Source: Blastococcus saxobsidens DD2 (GTDB taxonomy: Bacteria; Actinomycetota; Actinomycetes; Mycobacteriales; Geodermatophilaceae). From it: a stretch of DNA of 64,000 bases. The notes under the pieces were generated by a model. The model was not told the DNA's origin. It ran no database searches and was given only the letters and a program-made list of their open reading frames with translations. Position numbers and translations under genes: made by a program. The stretch spans positions 2,397,541-2,461,540 of the forward strand of contig NC_016943.1 of assembly GCF_000284015.1 (NCBI RefSeq). The letters are read 5' to 3'. Position 1 is the first letter of the stretch; every line of letters starts with the position of its first letter. Shown piece after piece: positions 42,598 through 52,885 of this stretch.

Positions 42598-43515
42598 TCA
42601 GGGCAGCCGCTGGATCTGCGGCAGCACGGACCGGGTGAACAGGTCGACGATCTCCTGCCGGCGGCCGCCCTCGCCGACGGGGGAGAAGATCAGCGTCTCG
42701 GCGCCGGCGTCGGCGTACTCCCGCGCCCGTGCGGCCACCCGGTCCGGGTCACCGTGCAGCAGGTACCGGTCGGCGAGACGGTCGAAATCCTGCTGGTACA
42801 CCGCGCCGACCCCGTCGACGACCTCCTGGCGCGACCGCGCCGGATCCGGATCCACTCCGCCCCAGCAGAAGATGGCCCCGCGGACCGCCGCGGGGTCCCG
42901 CCCCGCCTGCTCGGCGGCCGCGCGTACCTCGGCGAGGCTGGAGGCCACCTGCTCCGGCGAGTACATGTACGGCATCCAGACGTCGCCGAAGCGGCCGGCC
43001 CGGGTGACGGCGGCCGGGCTCCGGCCGCCCAGCCAGATCGGCGGGCCGCCCGGCTGCACGGGGCCGGGTGCCAGCTGCAGGCCGGGCACGCGGGCGAACC
43101 GGCCGTCGAACTCCACGGGGCCGCCGTTCCAGAGGGCCGCGAGCAGCTCCAGCGCCTCGTCGGTCCGGGCTCCGCGGTCGGTCACGTCCACGCCGGCGGC
43201 GACGAACTCGGGCGGGTATTCACCGCCCACGCCGACGCCCATGTCGAACCGCCCGCCGGAGACCTGGTCGAGGGTGGTCGCCAGCTTCGCCGCGATCGCG
43301 GCGGGATACAGCGGCAGCACCGTGAGGGAGCTCAGCAACCGGATGCGGGACGTGGCTCCGGCCGCCGCCGCCAGCGCGATGAAGCCGTTCGGGTGCGGCC
43401 CGTGGAAGAAGAGGTGCTCGCCCACGGCGACACCGTCGTAGCCGGCGTCCTCGGCGTGACGTGCCTCGGTGGCGACGGCGCGCTGGTCGAAGCTCAGGGT
43501 CAGGACCGCACGCAT
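42598..43515 (-). CDS. F420-type luciferase-like monooxygenase (LLM) family protein
   Basis: 305-aa TIM barrel. N-terminal DQRAVATEARHAEDAGYDGVAVGEH, then SLTVLPLYPAAIAAKLATTLDQVSGGRFDMGVGVG, and PPIWLGGRSPAAVTRAGRFGD are standard LLM features; the F420-dependent actinobacterial branch is likely. ATG 43515 is chosen because GAGGAG is nine bases upstream; ATG 43521 is too close. Divergent from the SDR at 43591. It could use reduced F420 on a CoA-bound or free ring intermediate, but no substrate can be read. Confidence 0.83.
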   Translation of the reverse strand: MRAVLTLSFDQRAVATEARHAEDAGYDGVAVGEHLFFHGPHPNGFIALAAAAGATSRIRLLSSLTVLPLYPAAIAAKLATTLDQVSGGRFDMGVGVGGEYPPEFVAAGVDVTDRGARTDEALELLAALWNGGPVEFDGRFARVPGLQLAPGPVQPGGPPIWLGGRSPAAVTRAGRFGDVWMPYMYSPEQVASSLAEVRAAAEQAGRDPAAVRGAIFCWGGVDPDPARSRQEVVDGVGAVYQQDFDRLADRYLLHGDPDRVAARAREYADAGAETLIFSPVGEGGRRQEIVDLFTRSVLPQIQRLP

Positions 43516-43577
43516 CTGCATCGTCTCCTCGAGCGGGCAACTTGCTACGCAGAGACTACAGCTCGCCAGCGAAATAG

Positions 43578-43583
43578 TAGAGT
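43578..43583 (+). promoter_or_regulatory. -10 element for leaderless SDR mRNA
   Basis: TAGAGT followed by seven bases and GTG 43591; ATG 43594 is three bases later. No ribosome site is present, so a leaderless start is likely. Confidence 0.4.
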
Positions 43584-43590
43584 GACTGGC

Positions 43591-44307
43591 GTGATGGGAC
43601 AGCGGACGGTGCTCGTGCTGGGCGGGAGCAGCGGGATCGGGCGGTCGGTGGTGCGTCGTCTCGCCGCCGAGGGCACGCCGGTGGTGTTCACGTACCACAC
43701 CGGTGCCGAGCGAGCCGAGTGGATGTGCGCCGATCTCGGTCCCGGCGTCCGGGCGGTCCGGTGCGACGTCCGTCGTCCCGACGACGTCGCGGCGGCCTTC
43801 GAGGCCGCCGGCACCGAGCTCGCCGGAGTGGTGCACTGTGCCGGGGCCTGGACGTACACCCGCCTGCGCGACCTCACCGTCGAGGAACTGGACGACGCGT
43901 GGGCCCTCAATGCACGGTCGGTGGCGCTGACCCTGCAGGAGAGCGGGCGCCGGCTTCCCGACGGCGGCGCGGTCGTCGTGGTCTCCTCCGTGGCCGCGGA
44001 GCTGGCTCCGGCCCGCCAGACCTCGTACGTCATGGCCAAGGCGGCCGCCGAGGCCGCGGTCCGTGTGGCGGCCAAGGAACTGGGGCGTCAGGGCATCCGC
44101 GTCACCGCGGTCCGGCCGGGCGCCACCGACACCCCGCAGCTGCGCGCGACCACGGGGGAGGAGGCCATCGAGGCGATGGCCAAGGCTCCGGCCCTCCGTC
44201 GCCTCGGCCAGGCCGACGACATCGCCTCGGTCATCGCGTTCCTGCTCGGCCCGGATGCCTGCTGGGTCACCGGCACGGTCATCGACGTGACCGGCGGGCT
44301 GCGGTAG
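43591..44307 (+). CDS. Short-chain dehydrogenase/reductase
   Basis: 238-aa SDR. Cofactor motif LGGSSGIGRS, HCAGAW in place of NNAG, catalytic Ser in VVSSVAA and YVMAKAAAE (Tyr-x3-Lys), C-terminal VTGTVIDVTGGLR typical of FabG-like enzymes. GTG 43591 taken as a leaderless start; ATG 43594 is possible. It is the only plus-strand gene in this stretch and is flanked by the LLM gene and the ferredoxin/BoxBC operon. Probably an oxidoreductase of a ring-derived hydroxyacyl intermediate, by context only. Confidence 0.83.
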   Translation: MMGQRTVLVLGGSSGIGRSVVRRLAAEGTPVVFTYHTGAERAEWMCADLGPGVRAVRCDVRRPDDVAAAFEAAGTELAGVVHCAGAWTYTRLRDLTVEELDDAWALNARSVALTLQESGRRLPDGGAVVVVSSVAAELAPARQTSYVMAKAAAEAAVRVAAKELGRQGIRVTAVRPGATDTPQLRATTGEEAIEAMAKAPALRRLGQADDIASVIAFLLGPDACWVTGTVIDVTGGLR

Positions 44308-44313
44308 CGGCGG

Positions 44314-44832
44314 TCAGCCGACCTGCACGAGGTGGGCGCGGTACCGCCGGGCGTTCTCGACGTAGAGCGGAACGGCCTGGTCGATCTGCTGGGCGATCCC
44401 CGCGCCGTCGCGGACGCGCGCGGGAACACCGAGCGCCCGGGAGTCCGCCGGCACCAGGGTGCCCTCCGGGACCAGGGCACCGGCGCCCACGAGTGATCCG
44501 TCCCCGATGGCAACGCGATTGAGCACCACCGAGTTCGACCCGATCAGGCAGCGATCGCCCACGGTGCAGCCCTCGAGATGGGCCAGGTGCCCGACGACGC
44601 AGTCAGCGCCGATGACCGTCGGGTGCTCGGCGGTGGTGTGTAGCACCGTGCCGTCCTGGATCGACGTCCGCGCCCCGATCCGGATTTCCCCGTAGTCACC
44701 GCGCAGCACGGCCTGTGGCCAGACGCTCACCTCCGGCCCGAGTTCGACCCGGCCGATGACCGTGGCGTCGGGATGCACCCAGGCGGTGGGGTGGATCGTG
44801 GGGGCGATCCCGTCGAGGGCCCAGACGCTCAC
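44314..44832 (-). CDS. Hexapeptide-repeat gamma-carbonic-anhydrase-like protein (possible PaaY-type thioesterase)
   Basis: 172-aa left-handed beta-helix. Metal histidines in the expected places: VLHTT, VVGH and AHLEGC. This matches the gamma-CA/YrdA/PaaY group. PaaY, in the phenylacetate pathway, is a thioesterase that removes stalled ring-epoxide or related CoA esters. ATG overlaps the ferredoxin stop (44829-44832), so it is coupled to the electron carrier of a benzoyl-CoA epoxidase system. A salvage thioesterase role is an attractive inference; carbonic anhydrase activity remains possible. Confidence 0.75.
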   Translation of the reverse strand: MSVWALDGIAPTIHPTAWVHPDATVIGRVELGPEVSVWPQAVLRGDYGEIRIGARTSIQDGTVLHTTAEHPTVIGADCVVGHLAHLEGCTVGDRCLIGSNSVVLNRVAIGDGSLVGAGALVPEGTLVPADSRALGVPARVRDGAGIAQQIDQAVPLYVENARRYRAHLVQVG

Positions 44833-45161
44833 GAATGCTCGTCGACGAGTTCGGTGTCCACGCCGATCTTGCCGACCTTCGACGCCCCGCCCGGGCTGCC
44901 GAGCGGCGCGTCACGCCCGGGAAGGGGCTCGACGAAGAACCGCCGGTTGTCGGCGATGTGGGGCTCGTTCTCGTCGGACACCCGGCGGTCCTGCGCGATG
45001 GCCTCGACCGGGCACACCGGCTCGCAGGCGCCGCAGTCGATGCACTCCTTGGGATTGATGTAGAGCTTCCGGTCGCCCTCGTAGATGCAGTCGACCGGGC
45101 ACTCCTCCACGCAGGACATGTCGGTGGTGTCGATGCATTCGGAGCCGATGACGTAGGGCAC
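44829..45161 (-). CDS. fdxA: 7Fe ferredoxin
   Basis: 110 aa. Cysteine pattern C9, C17, C21 ([13 protein letters not shown]) for a [3Fe-4S] cluster with the rest shared with [12 protein letters not shown] for a [4Fe-4S] cluster, the FdxA arrangement of actinobacteria. GTG 45161 with GAGGAGA upstream. Lies between a ferredoxin reductase and a PaaY-like gene in the BoxB operon, so it probably carries electrons to BoxB. Confidence 0.88.
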   Translation of the reverse strand: MPYVIGSECIDTTDMSCVEECPVDCIYEGDRKLYINPKECIDCGACEPVCPVEAIAQDRRVSDENEPHIADNRRFFVEPLPGRDAPLGSPGGASKVGKIGVDTELVDEHS

Positions 45162-45191
45162 GGGGAGGTCTCCTCGGGGGTTGTCCGGGTT

Positions 45192-46259
45192 TCAGGAACT
45201 GGCGGCCGCGCCGATTCCGGCGGGGTCGTCGCTGCTGTGCCCCGGGAACAGCGGCTGGTCGGGGTCGAGATAGGTGGCGGCGTTGTTCACCGCGGTCGCG
45301 GACTCCCCGAAACCTACGGCGATCAACCGCACCTTGCCCGGGTACTCGGTGATGTCACCGGCCGAGTACACGCCGGGCACGGACGTGCGCATCGCGGTGT
45401 CGACCATGATCTTGCGGTCGACGATGTCGATGCCCCACGTCTCCAATGGGCCGATGTCGGCGGTGAAGCCGAGCGCGGCGATGACCGACTGGGCCTGGTA
45501 GGGCGTCACCGTGCCGTCCTTGTGCTTGACGTGCACGGTGTGCAGCCGACCGTCGCCCTCGAGCGAGTCGACCTGCGCGTCGGTGACGATGACGGTCGAA
45601 CCCTTCTCCATGTCGGCGACGCTGGCGGCATGAGCCCGGAAGTTCTTGCGCCGGTGCACCAAGGTGACCGAGGAGGCGAGCCCGTCGAGGGCCAGCGCCC
45701 AGTCGACCGCGCTGTCGCCGCCGCCGACGATGACGACGTCCTGCCCGGCGTGCGCGGCGAGTTCCTTGACCACGTACGTCAGCCCGCGCCCCTCCCACTC
45801 GGCGCCCCCCGGCAGCGGGCGGGGGGTGAAGGTGCCGATGCCGCCGGTGATGACCACCGTTCCGGTGCCGATCCGGGTGCCCTTGTCGGTGGTGACCACG
45901 AGCCGCTCACCGGCTCGCGGGCGGTGCCCGGCCTCGTTGGTGAGGTGCTCGGCCCGTTCGCCGAGCACGTAGACCGGGTCGAAGCGGGCCGCCTGCTCGA
46001 CGAGGCCGGCGACGAGATTCCGGCCCTTGATCCCCGGGAAGCCGGCGACGTCGTAGACCATCTTCTCCGGGTACAGCGCGGTCACCTGGCCGCCGGGCTC
46101 GGGGAGGCTGTCGACGATCGCCGTCCGCAGCCCCCGGAAGCCGGCGTAGTACGCGGCGTAGAGACCCGCCGGGCCGGCGCCGACCACCAGCAGGTCGACG
46201 TCGACCCGCCGTCCGCCGTCGGCCGAGGCCTCCGGCAGCAGGGTGTCCGTCGCGCTCAT
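45192..46259 (-). CDS. Ferredoxin-NAD(P)H reductase, thioredoxin-reductase-like
   Basis: 355 aa. FAD motif VVGAGPAGLYAAYYAG, NAD(P) motif VIVGGGDSAVDWAL, C-terminal FAD motif GVYSAGDITEYPGKV. The thioredoxin-reductase CxxC is absent, as in YumC-type ferredoxin-NADP reductases. ATG overlaps the benzoate-CoA ligase stop. With the next-door ferredoxin it could replace BoxA, the usual BoxB reductase, which is missing from the window. Confidence 0.85.
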   Translation of the reverse strand: MSATDTLLPEASADGGRRVDVDLLVVGAGPAGLYAAYYAGFRGLRTAIVDSLPEPGGQVTALYPEKMVYDVAGFPGIKGRNLVAGLVEQAARFDPVYVLGERAEHLTNEAGHRPRAGERLVVTTDKGTRIGTGTVVITGGIGTFTPRPLPGGAEWEGRGLTYVVKELAAHAGQDVVIVGGGDSAVDWALALDGLASSVTLVHRRKNFRAHAASVADMEKGSTVIVTDAQVDSLEGDGRLHTVHVKHKDGTVTPYQAQSVIAALGFTADIGPLETWGIDIVDRKIMVDTAMRTSVPGVYSAGDITEYPGKVRLIAVGFGESATAVNNAATYLDPDQPLFPGHSSDDPAGIGAAASS

Positions 46260-47938
46260 GCCGGTCCTCCGGTGATCGGGGTCAGGTCGGGCTTGGCCGC
46301 CCCGCCGAGGCGCTCCAGGGCGAGTTCACGGATGCGGAAGCGCTGCAGCTTCCCGGTCGCGGTGGTCGGCAGCTCGTCGAACACCAGGACGTTGCGCGGC
46401 CGCTTGAACGCGGCCAGGCCCTCGCGGCAGAAGGCGACCAGGTCGTCGGCCGTGGTGGTGGCCCCGGGGGAGAGGACGGTGCAGGCGACCGGCTTGTCCA
46501 GGCCGGCCTCGTCGGGCACCGACACGACGACGACCTGCATGACGTCGGGGTGCTGCCGCAGCCGGTCCTCCACCTCCGTGGGGGACACCCAGATGCCGCC
46601 GGCCTTGATGATGTCGTCCGTACGGCCCAGCGAGCTGAAGTAACCGTCCTCGCTGCGGACGTAGGTGTCACCGGTGCGCACCCAGTGGCCCTGGAAGACC
46701 AGTCGCGTCGTCTCCGTCCGGCACCAGTAGCCGGTCGCGGCCGAAGCGCCGCGCACGAACAGGTTGCCGGGGGTCCCGTCGGGCACGGGGTTGCCGTCGT
46801 CGTCGACGATCTTGGCCTCGTAGCCGGGGACGATCTCGCCGGTGGCGCCGGCGCGGGTGCGGCCGGGGCGCCCGCTGATGAAGATGTGCAGCATCTCGGT
46901 CGAGCCGATGCCGTCGAGCATCTCGACGTCGAAGGTGGAGGTGAACCGCTCGAACAGCGCCGCGGGGAAGGCCTCGCCGGCCGAGACGCAGGCGCGCACG
47001 CTGGCGAAGGCGTCCTGCGGCAGCCCGGCCGCGAGCAGGGCCGCGTAGTAGGTCGGCCCGCCGAAGAACAGCGTGGGCCGGAAGTCCCGCAGCACTCGCA
47101 GGGTGCCGGCCGGGCTGGGCCGCGACCGGTCGAGGACGGTGCTGGCACCCACCGCGAACGGGAAGGTCAGCGTGTTGCCGAGGCCGTAGGCGAAGAAGAA
47201 CTTCGCCACCGAGAAGGCGACGTCGTCCGGGCCGATGGCCAGCACGTCGCGGGCGTAGGTCTCCGCGGTGTCGCGCAGCGAGCCGTGGCGGTGCATCGCC
47301 CCCTTGGGCGTGCCCGTGGTGCCGGACGTGTACAGCCAGAACGCGGGGGAGTCGGGCACCGTCGGGTACGGCGTGGCCGTCTGCTCCAGGAAGTCCGCCC
47401 CGGCGGCCACGAACGACTCCCAGTCGCGGACCCGGGTGGCCTCGACGTCCGGCAGCGTCGCCCCGGCGTCGTCGGTGAGGACGACGACGTCGGCGAGGTC
47501 GGGCAGCCCGCCGACGGCCGGCGCCAGGTCGGCGAACTCCGAGCTGAGGGCGACCAGGCGGGCGCGGCTGTCGCGGGCCAGCACGGCGATGTCCTTGGGC
47601 TTCAGCATGGTGCTCACCGGCACGGGCACGGCACCGATCCGCAGACCGGCGAGGAACGCCGTCAGCAGTTCGGGCGTGTCGCCCATGCACAGGACGAGCC
47701 GCTCCTCGGGGCGGACCCCCGAGGCGATCAGGGCCGCGGCGAACCGGCGGACCTGCTCGTCGAGCTCGCCGTAGCTGAACGTGCGCACGCTGCCGTCGAG
47801 GCCGATCGCGGTGATCGCCCGCCGCTCCGGCGTCGCGCGGGCGTGCCGGGTGACCAGCCACTCGGCGGCGTTGAACACGTCCGGCGCGGGGGGTGCAGGA
47901 GCTGGAGGTGCTGCGGGGGCGGTGTCGACGGTGGCCAC
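46256..47938 (-). CDS. Benzoate-CoA ligase-family protein
   Basis: 560 aa. P-loop LYTSGTTGTPKGAMHRHGSL, then the benzoate-ligase-specific SVAKFFFAYGLGNTLTFPF and DGIGSTEMLHIFIS, hinge GRTDDIIKAGGIWVSPTEVE, catalytic Lys in TATGKLQRF. N-terminal ~20 residues are Ala/Pro-rich. GTG 47938 with AGAAGGGA upstream. Activates benzoate (or a close analogue) to the CoA ester used by BoxB. A hairpin separates it from boxB. Confidence 0.88.
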   Translation of the reverse strand: MATVDTAPAAPPAPAPPAPDVFNAAEWLVTRHARATPERRAITAIGLDGSVRTFSYGELDEQVRRFAAALIASGVRPEERLVLCMGDTPELLTAFLAGLRIGAVPVPVSTMLKPKDIAVLARDSRARLVALSSEFADLAPAVGGLPDLADVVVLTDDAGATLPDVEATRVRDWESFVAAGADFLEQTATPYPTVPDSPAFWLYTSGTTGTPKGAMHRHGSLRDTAETYARDVLAIGPDDVAFSVAKFFFAYGLGNTLTFPFAVGASTVLDRSRPSPAGTLRVLRDFRPTLFFGGPTYYAALLAAGLPQDAFASVRACVSAGEAFPAALFERFTSTFDVEMLDGIGSTEMLHIFISGRPGRTRAGATGEIVPGYEAKIVDDDGNPVPDGTPGNLFVRGASAATGYWCRTETTRLVFQGHWVRTGDTYVRSEDGYFSSLGRTDDIIKAGGIWVSPTEVEDRLRQHPDVMQVVVVSVPDEAGLDKPVACTVLSPGATTTADDLVAFCREGLAAFKRPRNVLVFDELPTTATGKLQRFRIRELALERLGGAAKPDLTPITGGPA

Positions 47939-47968
47939 GCTGCCCGTCCCTTCTGGTGACGGCGGAGC

Positions 47969-47997
47969 CGCCGGGTGACCGATCGCATCACCCGGCG
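47969..47997 (-). terminator. Hairpin between boxB and the benzoate-CoA ligase gene
   Basis: Perfect 10-bp arms CGCCGGGTGA (47969-47978) and TCACCCGGCG (47988-47997) with a nine-base loop, ~29 bp after the boxB stop on the minus strand. It probably lowers expression of the downstream ligase and ferredoxin genes relative to boxCB. Confidence 0.6.
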
Positions 47998-48025
47998 ACT
48001 CCGGAGAGGTCAGAACCGGACCGGC

Positions 48026-49507
<1,482 letters not shown>

Positions 49508-49509
49508 GC

Positions 49510-51240
49510 TCAGACCCGCTTCCTGTCGTAGTCGGCCCGCTGACCGGTGCCGTACCGGCGCAGTGCTCCTTCGGGGCCAGCGGCGTTGGGCCGCTGGAAG
49601 ATCCAGTTCTGCCACGCGGTGAGCCGGCCGAAGACCTTGGTCTCCGGCGTCTCCTGGCCGGCGAAGCGGAGGTTGGCCTCCATGCCGGTCAGCGCATCGG
49701 GGGAGAAGCTCCGGCGCTCCTCGATGACCAGCCGGACCTCGTCCTCCCAGTCGATGTCGTCGGGGGCGCTGGTGACCAGGCCGAGCTCGAGGGCGTCGGC
49801 GGCCGGCAGGTCCCGGCCGACGGCCGCCTCCGCGGCGGCCAGCTCCGAGGCGGAACCGAGGAAGCGGACCTGCAGGCGGGTGAGGTCGTTGCCCATGGGC
49901 AGCAGGCCGGTGTTGAACTCGTCGAGCCGGAGCACCGCCGCGGGCTTCGGGGCGTCGTCGTCCTCGAACTGCCCCTCGAGCATGAACGAGCGGTCGGCGG
50001 CGAACGCGATCTCGGCGAGCAGGCCGGCGAAGCAGCTGCCCGGCTCGATCAGCGCGAACAGGCTGCGCGACGTGGTGTCCAGCCGCTTGACCGTGCGCTT
50101 GTAGAAGCCGATGGTCTCGTTGACCAGCCAGTCGTCGCGGTGGGCCAGCAGGAACTCGTCGTAGGCGGCAACGGTGTCGACGTCGCCCTCGGTGCGCAGC
50201 AGCCAGGTGCCGACGGCGAGCTCGTTGGTGCGCAGCCGGAGGATGGCGTCGTCCAGCTCGCGGGTGGCGGCCAGCAGCCATGCCTGGTCGCCCTGCTCGT
50301 GCAGCTCCGCGACGCTGCCAGGCACCGACGTCGGGCCGAGCACGGTGATCGTGGCGGTACCCGACTCGCGGTCGAGGACCACGCGCACGTGCTCGTAGCG
50401 GGTGGTGTCCCCGTCGACCTCACGCGTCAGCGGGGTGAGCCGCACCCCGTGGGCGTCGGCACCGGGCCGGGACGAGGTCGCGGCGGCCTCGGTCGCCCGG
50501 CGGGCGATGTCGTCGGAGAAGTCGCGGGCCTTGACGACGGCGTCGACCAGCCGCCACTGCACGGCCCGATCGCCCTTGATGCCCTCGGACGTGGTGGAGA
50601 AGACGTCGGCGAGGTCGCGACGGACGCCGCGCTTGTCCACGACCCGCGTCAGGCCGCCGGTGCCGGGCAGCACGCCGAGCAGCGGCACCTCCGGCAGCGA
50701 GACCGCCGAGGAGTTGTCGTCGATCAGCACGATCTGCTCGCAGGCGAGGGCGAGTTCGTAGCCGCCGCCGGCCGCCGTGCCGTTGACGGCGGCGATGAAC
50801 GGCAGGCCGGAGTTCGCCGTGGCGTCTTCGATGCCGTTGCGGGTCTCGTTGGTGAACTTGCAGAAGTTCACCTTCCAGCTGTGCGGCGAGGCGGCCAGCA
50901 TCTTGATGTTGGCGCCGGCGCAGAACATGCGCTCCTTGCCGCTGGTCACCACGACGGCCTTGACCTCGGGGTGCTCGAAGCGGATCCGCTGCACCGCGTC
51001 GTGGAGCTCGATGTCGACACCGAGGTCGTAGCTGTTCATCTTCAGCTCGTAGCCCGGGACGATCCCGCCGTCCTCGGCCACGTCGAGCGTCAGGGTGGCG
51101 ACCTCGCCGTCGACCGAGAGGCTCCAGTGCTTGTAGGCCTCGGGGGAGGTGTCGAACGAGACCTCCACGGGGCTCGCCGGTGTCTCGGGTGCCGGGGCCT
51201 GGGCCGCGTCGGTCGCCTGTCGGTCGTCGAGGGTGGTCAC
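49510..51240 (-). CDS. boxC: 2,3-epoxybenzoyl-CoA dihydrolase BoxC
   Basis: 576 aa, the usual long BoxC (two crotonase-like regions). Ring opening of 2,3-epoxybenzoyl-CoA to 3,4-dehydroadipyl-CoA semialdehyde and formate. Motifs include GKERMFCAGANIKML, AAVNGTAAGGGYELALACE and LPGTGGLTRVVDKRGVRRDLADVF. GTG 51240 with TGGAGG upstream; the frame is open further upstream without support. First gene of the operon. No boxD (aldehyde dehydrogenase) or boxA is present in the window. Confidence 0.95.
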   Translation of the reverse strand: MTTLDDRQATDAAQAPAPETPASPVEVSFDTSPEAYKHWSLSVDGEVATLTLDVAEDGGIVPGYELKMNSYDLGVDIELHDAVQRIRFEHPEVKAVVVTSGKERMFCAGANIKMLAASPHSWKVNFCKFTNETRNGIEDATANSGLPFIAAVNGTAAGGGYELALACEQIVLIDDNSSAVSLPEVPLLGVLPGTGGLTRVVDKRGVRRDLADVFSTTSEGIKGDRAVQWRLVDAVVKARDFSDDIARRATEAAATSSRPGADAHGVRLTPLTREVDGDTTRYEHVRVVLDRESGTATITVLGPTSVPGSVAELHEQGDQAWLLAATRELDDAILRLRTNELAVGTWLLRTEGDVDTVAAYDEFLLAHRDDWLVNETIGFYKRTVKRLDTTSRSLFALIEPGSCFAGLLAEIAFAADRSFMLEGQFEDDDAPKPAAVLRLDEFNTGLLPMGNDLTRLQVRFLGSASELAAAEAAVGRDLPAADALELGLVTSAPDDIDWEDEVRLVIEERRSFSPDALTGMEANLRFAGQETPETKVFGRLTAWQNWIFQRPNAAGPEGALRRYGTGQRADYDRKRV

Positions 51241-51294
51241 GCTGCTGCCTCCAGGGGATTGCTGGCACGGGGGATCCCCGCGGCTGCCGCATCC

Positions 51295-51329
51295 ATCGTG
51301 ACGTGCTACACCGAAATGCGCAAGGTGTA
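51295..51329 (-). promoter_or_regulatory. Promoter/operator of the boxC operon
   Basis: Minus strand: -35 TTGCGC (51323-51318), 17-bp spacer, -10 CACGAT (51300-51295). Within it TACACC (51307-51312) and GGTGTA (51324-51329) form an inverted repeat with an 11-bp gap, and AGTGTA (51335-51340) repeats the right arm one turn away. GACGTGCTACA (51300-51310) is shared with the Liv-type operon promoter at 56886. Confidence 0.55.
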
Positions 51330-51442
51330 CGACAAGTGTAGATATCGGCGTCGCCTTCCCGCGCCCAGCATCGTGGCACAGGTCACACTGGTGGGACCTC
51401 CCGGCCGGCCGGCCGGGCAGGCCGCCGAGCACAGGAGCCGTC

Positions 51443-52090
51443 ATGGAGACCACCGCGGCGACCGCCGCCACGCTGAGCTGGGTGAAGGACGAGGACCCCC
51501 GCTGGGATGCCGACCGCCGACGCGTGTTCGCCACCGTTCCCGAGGTCGTCTTCCCGTCGTTGCCGCGTCGCGAGGAAGAGCAGCTACCCGGTGACTGGTG
51601 GCGGGTGGAGGACGGCGGGCGGGTGGTCGGCTACGGCTGGCTGGACGACGTCTGGGGCGACGCGGAGATCCTGCTCGCCGTCGAGGAGAGGGCGCGGGGC
51701 ACCGGAGCGGGCGCCTTCACCCTGGCGCGCCTCGAGGACGAGGCGGTCGCCCGCGGACTCAACTACGTGGTGAATGTGGTGCGTGACACACACCCCGACC
51801 GCGCCGCCGTCACCGAGTGGTTCCTCGCCCACGGCTTCGCCGGCACCGACGACGGCCGGCTCCGCAAGCGGGTGGGTGACCGGACCCGGGACATCGGCCA
51901 GCGCAACGAGGGCCGTCCGGGAACCGGCCGGTTCGAACCGGACGGGGCGCACCGGGCGGCGTACGACGCCGAGCGCGAGCGGGCGTCGGCGCGCCCCCGG
52001 ACCGAGTCCGGGCAGCCGGGCGGTTCCGACATCGGCCCCGGGGCCGAGGAGAGCGGCGGTTACGTCGACGTGACCGCCCACCGCTACTGA
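51443..52090 (+). CDS. GNAT-family acetyltransferase-like protein
   Basis: 215 aa. Residues ~10-145 are a GNAT fold: VVGYGWLDDVWGDAEILLAVEERARGTGAGAFTL has the acetyl-CoA loop (R-x2-G-x-G), then HPDRAAVTEWFLAHGF. The C-terminal ~70 residues are charged, low-complexity and probably disordered. GAGCCGTC precedes ATG 51443. Divergent from boxC with ~200 bp between. The target molecule is unknown; linkage to box genes may be functional or incidental. Confidence 0.75.
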   Translation: METTAATAATLSWVKDEDPRWDADRRRVFATVPEVVFPSLPRREEEQLPGDWWRVEDGGRVVGYGWLDDVWGDAEILLAVEERARGTGAGAFTLARLEDEAVARGLNYVVNVVRDTHPDRAAVTEWFLAHGFAGTDDGRLRKRVGDRTRDIGQRNEGRPGTGRFEPDGAHRAAYDAERERASARPRTESGQPGGSDIGPGAEESGGYVDVTAHRY

Positions 52091-52107
52091 GTCGCGCGCC
52101 GCTTTCT

Positions 52108-52163
52108 GGGTGTTGTTCGCGCCTTGGGGGTCCAGCAGAACTCCCGAGGCGCGAACAACACCC
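52108..52163. terminator. Very long bidirectional hairpin between convergent genes
   Basis: 23-bp arms (52108-52130 and 52141-52163) with a 10-base loop; only two G-U pairs, otherwise perfect. The arms contain TGTTGTTCGCGCC and its complement. It sits between the stops of the GNAT gene (plus) and the LivF gene (minus), so it can end transcripts from both sides. Its length and lower GC in the outer part suggest it may be a dispersed intergenic repeat. Confidence 0.75.
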
Positions 52164-52182
52164 CCGAAGCGCCGGGGCGGGG

Positions 52183-52884
<702 letters not shown>

Positions 52885-52885
52885 G

